DNA of 64,000 nucleotides from a bacterium (GCA_016930535.1 JAFGGN010000065.1:1-64000); one strand, 5' to 3'. Positions 1 through 9,283 are shown, numbered from the stretch's first letter. A program made the numbers and translations. Notes: generated by a model not told the origin, from the letters alone.

Positions 1-2
1 TC

Positions 3-146
3 GGATTCATGGCGATGGCGCGTATGGAAATGGAATTGTCAGAAATACTGGGGCGGAAAGTCGATTTGAGGACCTCAGCGGAATTGAACCGTTATTTTCG
101 CGAAGAGGTATTAAAAGAGGCCCAGGTTCAATATGAATCGGCCTGA
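3..146 (+). CDS. C-terminal fragment of MNT-type nucleotidyltransferase (antitoxin-like), truncated by window edge
   Basis: Open frame from window start: [47 protein letters not shown]; resembles MntA-type C-terminus (E[10 protein letters not shown]). Confidence 0.6.
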   Translation, partial: GFMAMARMEMELSEILGRKVDLRTSAELNRYFREEVLKEAQVQYESA

Positions 147-263
147 TTTGATCCGAATCCGGCATATGATCGAATATGACGGAGGAGGGAATTTGAGTTA
201 TGCTTTTTCTTTCAGAGAGCCGTTTATGTACTTATGCAAAATACTTGAAATCAATGATTGATA
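134..263 (+). pseudogene. Possible truncated HepT/HEPN-like start ([15 protein letters not shown]...) overlapping the MNT fragment stop
   Basis: ATG overlaps the upstream MNT stop as in MNT/HEPN pairs; only about 15 residues look HEPN-like before the frame enters the antisense TA locus and stops. Confidence 0.35.
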
Positions 264-488
264 GGGAATCCCTTCAACTTGAGACTTTTCTTTAAGACTC
301 AGGAAGTCCCGTTCAGTTATTCTTATGTTGATTCTTTTATTTTTTAACGAAGTATTCTTTGCATATATTGCATGTATTTGTTTTTCTTTATCAATATTCC
401 TGATCGATTCCCATTCGTCATTATTATAGGATTCTACGATTTCTTTTTCTTCAGAATCCAGATATTTAAATTCATTCATAATTCTCAC
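198..488 (-). CDS. CopG/BrnA-like antitoxin
   Basis: 96 aa, C-terminal RINIRITERDFLSLKEKSQVEGIPYQSLISSILHKYINGSL, RHH-like; overlaps the upstream toxin ORF. Confidence 0.65.
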   Translation of the reverse strand: MRIMNEFKYLDSEEKEIVESYNNDEWESIRNIDKEKQIHAIYAKNTSLKNKRINIRITERDFLSLKEKSQVEGIPYQSLISSILHKYINGSLKEKA

Positions 489-754
489 CTTAAGTATTTT
501 TCTGTTGCTTTTCTACTTGGATATATCGTTTTTAGAAATATTTTGTTCCCCTTTTTTACGAATGGTATCAAGTAAGCATAATTCTCATATTCAACGATAT
601 ACATGCTCTGGTTCGGATATTTTTCTTTAATTGGATGAATAACAATATCGAGTAAATGTCCATTTTCGATTTGTGTTGTGATTCGCTCGAAGGAAATATT
701 TCGCTCCTGTTTTAACCGTTTATTTTTCTCATTATTCCAATCATAATATATCAT
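485..754 (-). CDS. BrnT-like type II toxin
   Basis: 89 aa, DWNNEKNKRLKQERNISFERI...YPSRKATEKYLR, BrnT-type layout, overlaps antitoxin start. Confidence 0.6.
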   Translation of the reverse strand: MIYYDWNNEKNKRLKQERNISFERITTQIENGHLLDIVIHPIKEKYPNQSMYIVEYENYAYLIPFVKKGNKIFLKTIYPSRKATEKYLR

Positions 755-842
755 AGTATAAGATATAAAATTGTGTGCCTATTGTCAATATATATTTAAG
801 CGTGCTTATGGGGCAGGCTCCAGAGACCGCTTAAGTTCAATA

Positions 843-871
843 TTGACATCCAACTTTATTTTGATTATTTT
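843..871 (+). promoter_or_regulatory. Candidate sigma70-type promoter for the MNT/HepT pair
   Basis: TTGACA (843-848), 17 nt spacer, TATTTT (866-871), upstream of ATG 897. Confidence 0.45.
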
Positions 872-896
872 TTTGTATCGCTGCCCGGAGAATAAA

Positions 897-1184
897 ATGA
901 CGTTTCAGGAATTAAAAACATATAAAAATCAGATATTGACGATCGGCCGGCAGTTCGGGATCACCAGAATAAAAGTATTCGGATCCACGGTCAGGGATAG
1001 TGCGGATACGATGAGTGATGTCGATCTTCTTGTCGATATGGAGCCGGGAAGGAGCCTGTTTGATCTGGGCGGTTTTCAACTGGCTGTTCGCGATCTGATC
1101 AGGCAGGAAGTCGATATTGTCACGGTAAACGGGCTGCGTGACCGGATCAGGCAGACCGTGTTGAAGGAGGCTGTGGAATTATGA
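897..1184 (+). CDS. MNT-type nucleotidyltransferase (MntA-like antitoxin)
   Basis: ITRIKVFGSTVRDSADTMSDVDLLVDMEPG: GSx10DxD motif; overlaps downstream HepT-like gene. Confidence 0.85.
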   Translation: MTFQELKTYKNQILTIGRQFGITRIKVFGSTVRDSADTMSDVDLLVDMEPGRSLFDLGGFQLAVRDLIRQEVDIVTVNGLRDRIRQTVLKEAVEL

Positions 1185-1516
1185 GATCCGATCTGGAACG
1201 GCTGTATGATGTGATCGAGTCGATTGAACGGATCGAAAAATATACGACCGGGAATAAAGCACGTTTTTTTGCCGATGAACTGGTACAGACATGGGTTTTA
1301 TATCACCTGCAGTTACTGGGAGAGGCGGTGGTCCGGATCAGTACGGAAATCACGGATCGATACCCTGAAATCCCCTGGCGTCAGATAATCGGTATGAGAA
1401 ATATTCTGGTGCACGATTACTTCGGTATCGATGCGGATGTTGTCTGGAACGTGGTTGAAAATGATCTGCCTGAATTAAAAAAGAACATCGGGATATTGAT
1501 CGAACAATACCAATAA
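1181..1516 (+). CDS. HepT-like (DUF86/HEPN) RNase toxin
   Basis: 111 aa with RNILVHDYF (Rx4-6HxY) motif; ATGA overlap with MNT gene. Confidence 0.85.
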   Translation: MRSDLERLYDVIESIERIEKYTTGNKARFFADELVQTWVLYHLQLLGEAVVRISTEITDRYPEIPWRQIIGMRNILVHDYFGIDADVVWNVVENDLPELKKNIGILIEQYQ

Positions 1517-1575
1517 AATGTCCGCTGTACTCTCAATGGTTCAATTCTTATCCGTATTCATTGTGGTTTATAATA

Positions 1576-1602
1576 CGGCTTTTAAGCCGGGGCTTTCCCC
1601 GG
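1576..1602. repeat. Two overlapping hairpins downstream of hepT-like gene (terminator or REP-like)
   Basis: CGGCTTTTAAGCCG immediately overlapping CCGGGGCTTTCCCCGG. Confidence 0.5.
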
Positions 1603-1800
1603 CGAACATTTCAGCGGGGCTAATCCCAGCCTGTTGGTTATATACTTTCTTACAGGCGAGAAATAATGAAAAAAAATATCTACTGATGCAATGTAAATGT
1701 TGGACCGACGATTGGTGGGATTACTGAATATCATTAGCCCGGCTATGGGACTTCTGTCATATATGGAAGGTAAATCCCCTTCGTCACGGAAAACACAGTT

Positions 1801-2202
1801 TCAGAGCAGTGCCAGCCCGCAATGAGCGGATATATATTCAAAATCCCGGTCTGCGGTCAGCAGTGGCATTTGATGGTTGATACACACAGCCGCGATGAGA
1901 AAGTCGATGGTACCGGCCTGAATTCCCTTTTTTCTGCAGAGGTTTTTCAGCTGTACCGCTTTGATATAATCCTCCCGTGTACATTCGATCAGGGGGAAGG
2001 GCCTGAAATATTCGGTCAGTGCATTGAACTGTTTTTCCGAAGCAAGCCCATCCAGGATTTCCTGCAAAATTACACCGATAAGAAAGATGCAGTCCCGGTT
2101 TTCGAGAGAGAACCGGAGTTTCCGCACACAGTCGTTTTGCTGAGATACTTTTTGACGCTGCAGAAACAGGGACCAGGCCGATGTGTCGGCAATCAGGTTC
2201 AT
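1801..2202 (-). CDS. VapC-like PIN-domain toxin
   Basis: MNLIADTSAWSLFL...AGTIDFLIAAVCINHQMPLLTADRDFEYI: PIN acidic residues. Confidence 0.85.
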   Translation of the reverse strand: MNLIADTSAWSLFLQRQKVSQQNDCVRKLRFSLENRDCIFLIGVILQEILDGLASEKQFNALTEYFRPFPLIECTREDYIKAVQLKNLCRKKGIQAGTIDFLIAAVCINHQMPLLTADRDFEYISAHCGLALL

Positions 2203-2399
2203 GTTCTGCTGCGCTCCTTTTTATAGTTCCAGTCTTCCCTGAACCCGATTTTTCCCTGCAGGTCGAGAATGTTCTTTTGTTCACGGCGTTCGATGAATTC
2301 TTTCAACGCCTCGTTGACGGTTTCTCTTTTTGTCCGCATCCGCCCGATTTTCATGGCTTTTTCGAGCAGCCGGTCGTCGAGTGCCAAATTGGTAGCCAT
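2199..2399 (-). CDS. VapB-like antitoxin
   Basis: MATNLALDDRLLEKAMKIGRMRTKRETVNEALKEFIERR: VapB signature, overlaps vapC. Confidence 0.85.
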   Translation of the reverse strand: MATNLALDDRLLEKAMKIGRMRTKRETVNEALKEFIERREQKNILDLQGKIGFREDWNYKKERSRT

Positions 2400-2417
2400 C
2401 GATAATCTCCTGTCGAT

Positions 2418-2453
2418 ATTGTGTATCCTTTACACAATAATATACAATATTAT
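2418..2453. promoter_or_regulatory. Candidate VapBC operator: two adjacent palindromes
   Basis: ATTGTGTA-5-TACACAAT (2418-2438) and ATAATAT-3-ATATTAT (2437-2453), directly upstream of vapB. Confidence 0.55.
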
Positions 2454-2698
2454 TTATATTCAATGCAAGAAGATTGAACGATTCGAACAGTCAGGCCCGA
2501 CACGATTTGATTTTTATTTCCTATTGACATTAACGCCGGAATCCTGCAATTTATTTTCAGACCGGCCGGCCACGGAGGGAGGGCACGCAGAGGGAAATGG
2601 GCATCGCGTGCAATCGACTCATCCTGTCCACGGTCTTTCCGGGATCCGGAGGCCGGTTCCGGGATAAATCGTTCATACGAAGCGAACAGGAGCGGATC

Positions 2699-4087
2699 AT
2701 GATAAAAAAAACAGCATTGCTGCTCTTCGGAATATTTTTGATAACCGGACTTTCCGGTGAAGACGGCTGGGTGAATCTTTACAACGGCCGGGACCTGGAA
2801 AACTGGATTATTCTCAACGGGTCCGCGGAATTCGAGGCGCGGCCGGACATGATCGCCGGCGTCACCCGGATGAACACACCCAATACGTTTTTAGCCACAC
2901 GGCGGACATACGGGGATTTCATACTCGAATACGAGGTAAAGACGGATCCGGCCCTGAATTCAGGCGTGCAGATCAGGAGCCTCAGCACTCCCGGATATCA
3001 GAACGGCCGTGTGCACGGGGTTCAGGTCGAGGTCGATCCGTCGGACAGGGCCTGGTCCGGCGGCCTGTACGAGGAAGGACGGCGCGGATGGCTGTACAAT
3101 CTCGAAACCAATCCGGGTGCAAAATCCGCGTTCCGGAAGGACGACTGGAACCACTTCAGGGTGGAGGCGATTGGTAATCATATCCGTGTGTGGCTGAACG
3201 GTGTATTTGCCGCGGACCTGGTGGATGAAGAGATCCCCGGGGGATTTATCGCACTCCAGGTGCACAGTATCGGCAAAGCGGAAGACGCCGGGAAAACCGT
3301 CTGTTTCCGGAACCTGAAAATCCTGGAAAATCCGTCTGAAGATGCAATGAAGCCCGTGACAGAACCGATCCCGCAGGTGAGCTGGCTGAACAACCGGCTA
3401 ACGGAACGTGAGAAGGCCGAAGGCTGGCGCCTCCTGTGGGACGGGGAAACAGCCGGGGGCTGGCGCGGAGCGAAGCTGGACCATTTTCCCGAAAAGGGCT
3501 GGCGGATCTCGGACGGGCAGCTGACCGTGCTCAAGGGAGTCGGCGGCGAATCGACGAACGGCGGGGACATTGTAACCGTTGAGAAATTCGGTGATTTCGA
3601 CCTCGAAGTCGATTTCCTTTTCACGCCGGGCGCGAACAGCGGAATCAAGTATTTTGTGGATACGGAGCTGAACAGGGGGGAGGGATCGTCCATCGGCTGC
3701 GAATACCAGATTCTCGATGACGATGTGCATCCCGATGCAAAACAGGGCACCGCAGGAAACCGGACCCTGGCATCCCTGTACGACCTGATTCCCGCGGATG
3801 CCCATTTTTATGTGCCCGCGGAAAACACGCCGAAAAGGGTGAACAAATACCTGTGGAACCGTGCGCGGATCACGGTGAGGGGAAATCATGTGGAACATTA
3901 CCTGAACGGTATCAAGGTGGTGGAATACGAGCGCAGGACGCAGACCTGGCGCGCACTGGTGGCCCGCAGCAAATACGTGATCTGGCCGGGTTTCGGGGAA
4001 GCGAAAAAGGGGCATATCCTGCTTCAGGATCACGGGGACGAGGTGCATTTCAGAAACATCAAAATCAGAACAGGGGACGCCTTATGA
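2699..4087 (+). CDS. Secreted protein with two DUF1080 (3-keto-glycoside hydrolase-like) domains
   Basis: Signal peptide MIKKTALLLFGIFLITGLSG; two repeats of the W.NLYNGRDLENW / WRLLWDGETAGGWRG type with NSGIQ/NSGIKYF motifs. Confidence 0.85.
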   Translation: MIKKTALLLFGIFLITGLSGEDGWVNLYNGRDLENWIILNGSAEFEARPDMIAGVTRMNTPNTFLATRRTYGDFILEYEVKTDPALNSGVQIRSLSTPGYQNGRVHGVQVEVDPSDRAWSGGLYEEGRRGWLYNLETNPGAKSAFRKDDWNHFRVEAIGNHIRVWLNGVFAADLVDEEIPGGFIALQVHSIGKAEDAGKTVCFRNLKILENPSEDAMKPVTEPIPQVSWLNNRLTEREKAEGWRLLWDGETAGGWRGAKLDHFPEKGWRISDGQLTVLKGVGGESTNGGDIVTVEKFGDFDLEVDFLFTPGANSGIKYFVDTELNRGEGSSIGCEYQILDDDVHPDAKQGTAGNRTLASLYDLIPADAHFYVPAENTPKRVNKYLWNRARITVRGNHVEHYLNGIKVVEYERRTQTWRALVARSKYVIWPGFGEAKKGHILLQDHGDEVHFRNIKIRTGDAL

Positions 4088-5418
4088 ATGAATCCTGGTC
4101 AAGACGCGATTTTTTGAAACGGTCCGCGGCTGCCGCCGCAGGACTCGGTATCGGTGCTTCGGCGTTCAGCGCCGGGAGCTACGCCCGCATACAGGGCGCG
4201 AATGACCGGGTACATGTGGCTGTCGCGGGCGTACGAAGCCGCGGCGCCGAACATATCGGTTCCATCGGCAACTGCACCCATGCATTCATCGGTCATCTCT
4301 GTGATGTGGACAGCCGGTACCTGGCGCAGGCGGGGGAACGGGTTAAAACCCTGTTCGGAGCGCTTCCGGTCATGGAAAAGGACATCCGTATTCTCCTGGA
4401 ATCCAAGGACGTCGATGCCGTCACCATAGCGACCCCGGAACACTGGCATGCGCCCATGGCCATACTGGCCCTGCAGGCGGGCAAGCATGTTTACGTGGAG
4501 AAGCCCCCGGCCCACAACCCTGCCGAATGCGGCATGCTGCTGCGCGCACAGAAAAAGTACGGTGGTCTGGTCCAGATGGGAAATCAGCAGCGTTCATCCC
4601 CCCATACGCAGGAAATCATGCAGAAGATACACGAAGGGCTCATCGGCCGTCCGTATTTCTGCAAAGCCTGGTACAGCAACAACCGGACGGGCATCGGCAG
4701 GGGCAGGGAAGTGCCCGTGCCCGATTACCTGGACTGGGAGCTGTGGCAGGGGCCCGCACCGAGGAGGCCCTACAGGGACAATGTGCATCCCTACAACTGG
4801 CACTGGTTCTGGCACTGGGGAACCGGCGAAACACTGAACAACGGCACGCACGAAGTGGACCTGAGCCTCTGGGCGATGAACGTGACCTATCCCGGTCTTG
4901 TTTCGGCCGACGGGGGCCGCTATCATTATCAGGATGACTGGGAGTTTTATGATACGATCGTGACGAATTATGAATACGGCGACCGGATGATCACCTGGGA
5001 GGGACGCAGCTGTAACAACATGCTGTATTATAACCGCGGGCGTGGGGTGACCATTCACGGGACGGGCGGCACCGTGCTGATCGACCGGAACGGGTATGAA
5101 ATCTACGATGCGGACGGCAACCGGACCGCCGCTTTCGAAAAACCCGAACGGGATGCCACCACGGGCCTGGGCGGAGGCGGCCCCATGACCGATGCGCATT
5201 TTCAGAATTTCATCGATGCGATCCGTTCGGATCAACCGCTCAATGCGCCCATCGGTGAAGGAACCGTGAGCGCCATGATGCTGCTCCTGTCCAATATTGC
5301 ATGGAAAACGGGCCGCGACCTGCATCTGGATGCGGACAGCGCCCGGATTCTGAACGACAACGAGGCCATGACACTCTGGCAGCGTGAATATGAGCCGGGC
5401 TGGGAGCCGCGGATTTAG
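4084..5418 (+). CDS. Gfo/Idh/MocA-family oxidoreductase with Tat signal
   Basis: SRRDFLKRSAAAAAGLGIGASAF Tat motif; Rossmann VHVAVAGVRSRG; EKPPAHN (EKP motif); ATGA overlap with upstream gene. Confidence 0.9.
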   Translation: MNESWSRRDFLKRSAAAAAGLGIGASAFSAGSYARIQGANDRVHVAVAGVRSRGAEHIGSIGNCTHAFIGHLCDVDSRYLAQAGERVKTLFGALPVMEKDIRILLESKDVDAVTIATPEHWHAPMAILALQAGKHVYVEKPPAHNPAECGMLLRAQKKYGGLVQMGNQQRSSPHTQEIMQKIHEGLIGRPYFCKAWYSNNRTGIGRGREVPVPDYLDWELWQGPAPRRPYRDNVHPYNWHWFWHWGTGETLNNGTHEVDLSLWAMNVTYPGLVSADGGRYHYQDDWEFYDTIVTNYEYGDRMITWEGRSCNNMLYYNRGRGVTIHGTGGTVLIDRNGYEIYDADGNRTAAFEKPERDATTGLGGGGPMTDAHFQNFIDAIRSDQPLNAPIGEGTVSAMMLLLSNIAWKTGRDLHLDADSARILNDNEAMTLWQREYEPGWEPRI

Positions 5419-5442
5419 CATGCGTTCCGGAGGAGATATGCG

Positions 5443-6987
5443 ATGACAGATCAGACGGTTCCATGTTTCCGGGAGGATGAAAAAAGCAAGGTTACGGATC
5501 CGGGCCCCGCTCCTGTGTCGCGCAGGCGGTTTCTGAAAACGGCCGTGGTTTCGGGCCTTTCGATCACGGCCGGGGGACTCCTGTCAGGATGCGCATCACA
5601 ACGGTGGATCCGGGACGCCAATGAATCGGTCCGTATCGGTATTGCCGGCCTGCGCATCAAGGGCGCACAGCATATCGATATTTTCCGCACGCTGAAAAAT
5701 GTCCGAGTGGCGGCCCTGTGTGATGTGGATGCCGATATCCTGGCGCGCGAGGCCCGAAGATGCGCGGATTCGGGCATGCCCGTGGACACATACCGCGATT
5801 TCCGGAAAATGATCGAACGGAAGGATATCGATGCGGTGGTCATATCCTCACCCAACCACTGGCATGCGCTGATGGGCGTCTGGGCCTGTCAGGCAGGCAA
5901 GGATGTGTATGTGGAAAAACCGGTTTCCCACAATGTCCGGGAGGGGCGCAGGCTGGTCGAAGCGGCCCGGAAATACGGGCGCGTGGTTCAGGCAGGCGTT
6001 CAGAAGCGGTCGGACACCGGGCTCGTCGAGGCGTTCGATTATATCCGGCAGGGGCATATCGGTCAAATTCGGCTTGCACGGGGGCTCTGCTACAAGCGCA
6101 GAAAGTCCATCGGGCTGGCTGGCGGTCCGCAGCCCGTCCCCGCACAGATCGACTATGATTTATGGACGGGTCCCGCCGAAATGGGCCCCCTGATGCGGAA
6201 ACAGCTGCATTATGACTGGCACTGGGTCTGGAATACGGGCAACGGGGACCTCGGGAATCAGGGCATTCACGAGGTGGATCTCTGCAGATGGGCGCTGGGC
6301 GAGTCCGGCCTGCCCGGATCGGTCATGAGTTACGGAGGACGTTTCGGTTATTCGGACGACGGGGAAACACCCAACACGCAAATCATCGTTTTTGACTATA
6401 AAAGCGCACCGCTCCTGTTCGAGGTGCGGGGACTGCCGCGTTCAAGCGGGATCGAAGCGATGGACGCCTTTCGCGGCATCCGTATCGGCGTCGTGATCCA
6501 TTGCGAGCACGGATATTTTGCGGGGGGAGACGGGGGCGGATGGATTTACGATACGGACGGCAGGAAGATGAAACAGTTTGTCGGAACGGGGGGTGTCAGG
6601 GAGCACGCGGAAAACTTTATCCGGGCCGTCCGGGACCGGAATCCCGCGGTCCTGACCGGGAACATCGAAGAGGGGCATGTGTCATCCGCGCTCTGTCATC
6701 TGGGAAACATATCCTGGAGACTCGGGACATGGTCCGGTTTCGATGCCGCAGAAAAGGCGGAGCGCATTTCTGACTGGCGTGCGGATGCGTTTCATCGTTT
6801 TTCGGAGCATCTGGAGAAAAACGGAACCAGACGCAATAAGGAGCAGGTCTGCATGGGGCCCTGCCTGGAAATCCTTACTGAAGCTGAATCGTTCCGGTCC
6901 GCTGAATCCTTCGATATGGGCCACCGGGCCAATCAGTTGCTGGACAGAAAGTACAGGAAGCCTTTTTTAATGCCGGATCCGGTGTGA
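5443..6987 (+). CDS. Gfo/Idh/MocA-family oxidoreductase with Tat/lipoprotein-like signal
   Basis: SRRRFLKTAVVSGLSITAGGLLSGC; VRIGIAGLRIKGAQHI; YVEKPVSHN. Confidence 0.9.
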   Translation: MTDQTVPCFREDEKSKVTDPGPAPVSRRRFLKTAVVSGLSITAGGLLSGCASQRWIRDANESVRIGIAGLRIKGAQHIDIFRTLKNVRVAALCDVDADILAREARRCADSGMPVDTYRDFRKMIERKDIDAVVISSPNHWHALMGVWACQAGKDVYVEKPVSHNVREGRRLVEAARKYGRVVQAGVQKRSDTGLVEAFDYIRQGHIGQIRLARGLCYKRRKSIGLAGGPQPVPAQIDYDLWTGPAEMGPLMRKQLHYDWHWVWNTGNGDLGNQGIHEVDLCRWALGESGLPGSVMSYGGRFGYSDDGETPNTQIIVFDYKSAPLLFEVRGLPRSSGIEAMDAFRGIRIGVVIHCEHGYFAGGDGGGWIYDTDGRKMKQFVGTGGVREHAENFIRAVRDRNPAVLTGNIEEGHVSSALCHLGNISWRLGTWSGFDAAEKAERISDWRADAFHRFSEHLEKNGTRRNKEQVCMGPCLEILTEAESFRSAESFDMGHRANQLLDRKYRKPFLMPDPV

Positions 6988-7048
6988 GTGATTCGTCCTT
7001 ATAAAAAGATCCGTATTAATCTCCGATCAGACGGACCGTTTAAAAACA

Positions 7049-7190
7049 GTAAATGGGTGTATGAGTATATGGGTATATGGGGCCGCCCGATCACCCGCCC
7101 CGGTGAACAGCAGAAAGCGGACGACGGACCGTTGACCGTGAATGCTTCAGAGAACCGGAGACGCGGTGAAACGGAGAAAAGAAAATATCG
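7049..7190 (+). repeat. Composite intergenic repeat, copy A
   Basis: gggtgtatgagtatatgggtatatggggccgcccg... then gcggacgacggaccgttgaccgtgaatgctt and gacgcggtgaaacggagaa; shared with 8582-8990 and 60887-61110. Confidence 0.75.
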
Positions 7191-7328
7191 AACAGGGAAT
7201 TTCGAATGATGAAGTATTTGTTCTTTTCTTACTTCGTCATTCAGCATTCGTTATTCGATATTCATCATTCTTTTTTCTCCGTTTCTATTCATTCCGAAGC
7301 CCTGATCCCGGAAAATGACAGTCCAGTT

Positions 7329-7344
7329 TATAGTGTACACTATA
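7329..7344. promoter_or_regulatory. Perfect 16 bp palindrome (operator-like)
   Basis: TATAGTGTACACTATA, 119 bp upstream of the SGNH hydrolase ORF. Confidence 0.5.
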
Positions 7345-7462
7345 GACGACACTATTGTCCCATCCCGCCCCGGTCACAACCTTCTTGAATGTCCCTCATT
7401 ATATTCGTATATTGAGCATCGATTGGTTAACGGACATCAACGGATGATCGCGGGCGCAACGT

Positions 7463-8584
7463 ATGAGAAGAAACCCATCGCCGGCCGGGCATGAACCGGT
7501 TCAGAAAAACAGCATAAAAACCAACCTGCTCGTATTCGTGATTACCTGTCTCGTCCTCTTCACCCTCATGGAGATGGCGCTCCGGGTCGCGGGGCAGAAG
7601 CCCGGGTATGCGCCGATCTATGCCGGATTCAACCGGGTGGATTCCCTTGTCGTATTCGATAATTTCTTCACGGACGGGGAGGGGATTTTCCGGGCCAATC
7701 CGGAATTTCAGTGGGAGCCGGATTACCGTATCAATTCGGAAGGTTTCAGAAGTCCGGAATTCGTGCCGGACGATGACGGATCTGTTTCCGTACTCATTCT
7801 GGGAGACAGCTTTGCCTGGGGTAAATCCGCGTCCCCCATCAGCCGGGCGTTTCCGGATCTGTGTGCGGAGGCCGGCATACGGGTGTACAACCTGGGCATT
7901 CCGGGCACGGGACCCGAACAGTATGCCGCGCTTGCAGAAAAATACGTCCCGCGGCTCCGGCCGGATCATGCAGCCGTGATGTTCTACCTGGGCAATGATT
8001 TCGCGGCGCCGTATCCCATGCGGCCGTTCGAGAAGCTGTATCATGTCACGAATGCGGGCTGGCTTTACGGATTCAGGGATGGCGATGCATATATGACCGC
8101 ACAGGATGCCTACGATTACTATCTCGGGCAGAACAATGCGGCGGCTGTCACGGAGGCTTCCGGAAACGGTCCGAGATCCGTCCTGAAAAAATGGGTGCTG
8201 AAATCGGCAGCGGGTACGGCGTGCTACCTCGTGTTCTTTCAGCTGAGAAACCGGATCAATGCATCTCGCACGGAGTCCGGCGACATGCCGGAGCCCGTGG
8301 AAAAGGCAGCCGCGCCGCTGTCCCATACATCCGGTTATTTAAGCAGAATCCGGAAAGTCTGCGGCCAAAACGATGTACAGTTTCATCTCTTTATAATACC
8401 CATGAATCCCCTGGATGCACATGCGGTCATTTCACAGGACAAATGGGATATCCTGAATGCCTTCGATCCCGCGGTCTGCGACTCGCTGACGCCGGAAGAC
8501 TACACCCCGTTCCCGGGCCAGCATTTCAACAACCGGGGGCATGAGAAGTATGCGGGGTTTGTGTTAAAGGTGCTTGCAGAGTAG
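7463..8584 (+). CDS. Membrane-anchored SGNH/GDSL-family hydrolase
   Basis: N-terminal TM (LLVFVITCLVLFTLMEMALRV); GDSFAWG block I, GTGPEQY, YLGND. Confidence 0.75.
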   Translation: MRRNPSPAGHEPVQKNSIKTNLLVFVITCLVLFTLMEMALRVAGQKPGYAPIYAGFNRVDSLVVFDNFFTDGEGIFRANPEFQWEPDYRINSEGFRSPEFVPDDDGSVSVLILGDSFAWGKSASPISRAFPDLCAEAGIRVYNLGIPGTGPEQYAALAEKYVPRLRPDHAAVMFYLGNDFAAPYPMRPFEKLYHVTNAGWLYGFRDGDAYMTAQDAYDYYLGQNNAAAVTEASGNGPRSVLKKWVLKSAAGTACYLVFFQLRNRINASRTESGDMPEPVEKAAAPLSHTSGYLSRIRKVCGQNDVQFHLFIIPMNPLDAHAVISQDKWDILNAFDPAVCDSLTPEDYTPFPGQHFNNRGHEKYAGFVLKVLAE

Positions 8585-8990
8585 ATGGGTATAAGAGTGT
8601 ATGAGTATATGGGGCCCCGCCGCCCGGCCCCTGTAAATGACCACGGACGGCAGACCGCGGACAGCAGGTAAATCACAAATCTCAAATCCCAAAAAACAAA
8701 TAAATTCCAAAAAGTAAATTCAAAAATCCAAACGAAAGAATCAGACGACGGACCGCGGACTGCGAATCCCAGTAAAAGGGTATATGGGTGTATGAGTATA
8801 TGAGTGTATGAGACCCCGCCGCCCGGTCCCTGTAATTGACCGCGGACGGCAGGACCGCAGACCGCAAAAAGCAGTAGAAGGGTATATGAGTATATGCGTG
8901 TATGGGTCCCCGCCACCCATCCCCTTGCAATTTAGCCGCTGACCGCGAATGCTTCGGTGAAACGGAGATGGTGTGAAACGGAGAAGAAGC
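8582..8990 (+). repeat. Composite intergenic repeat, copies B-D in tandem
   Basis: Three occurrences of gggtatatgRgtgtatg... followed by cccGCCgCCCggcCCCtgtaa and gaccgcggacggcagaccgc; first copy starts at the stop codon of the upstream gene. Confidence 0.8.
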
Positions 8991-9049
8991 AAACGTCCTT
9001 CCCGTCTCTCTTCTTAAATGCCGGAAATATAGCGATTTACAAATATTAC

Positions 9050-9120
9050 GTCCCTACGGGACTAAGATTATATTTTACATCTTCAATGCTATAAATGTGC
9101 CGCCCCTACGGGGCTTTTTT
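9050..9120. repeat. Paired short palindromes, the second terminator-like
   Basis: GTCCCTACGGGAC (9050-9062) and GCCCCTACGGGGC (9102-9114) followed by T6. Confidence 0.65.
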
Positions 9121-9283
9121 AATCTTTAGTTTTTATTCTTTGGTCTTTGTTCTTTAATCTTGTTTCTTTAATCTTTTTCTCCGTTTCTCCTCCTCTCCGA
9201 ATCTCCGCTTCACGCTCAAGTGGCCCCAAAAACCCAACGACTCTATGACCCGACGACCCTACAGACCCGATGGACCAGTCTGC

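Noticed and set aside
1518-1727. 69 aa ORF downstream of the HepT-like gene
   Set aside because: Runs through hairpin sequences, no family signature.
8500-8992. Overlapping minus-strand ORFs with IYSYTHIPIYS-type peptides
   Set aside because: Translation of the intergenic composite repeat; no domain, no consistent frame.
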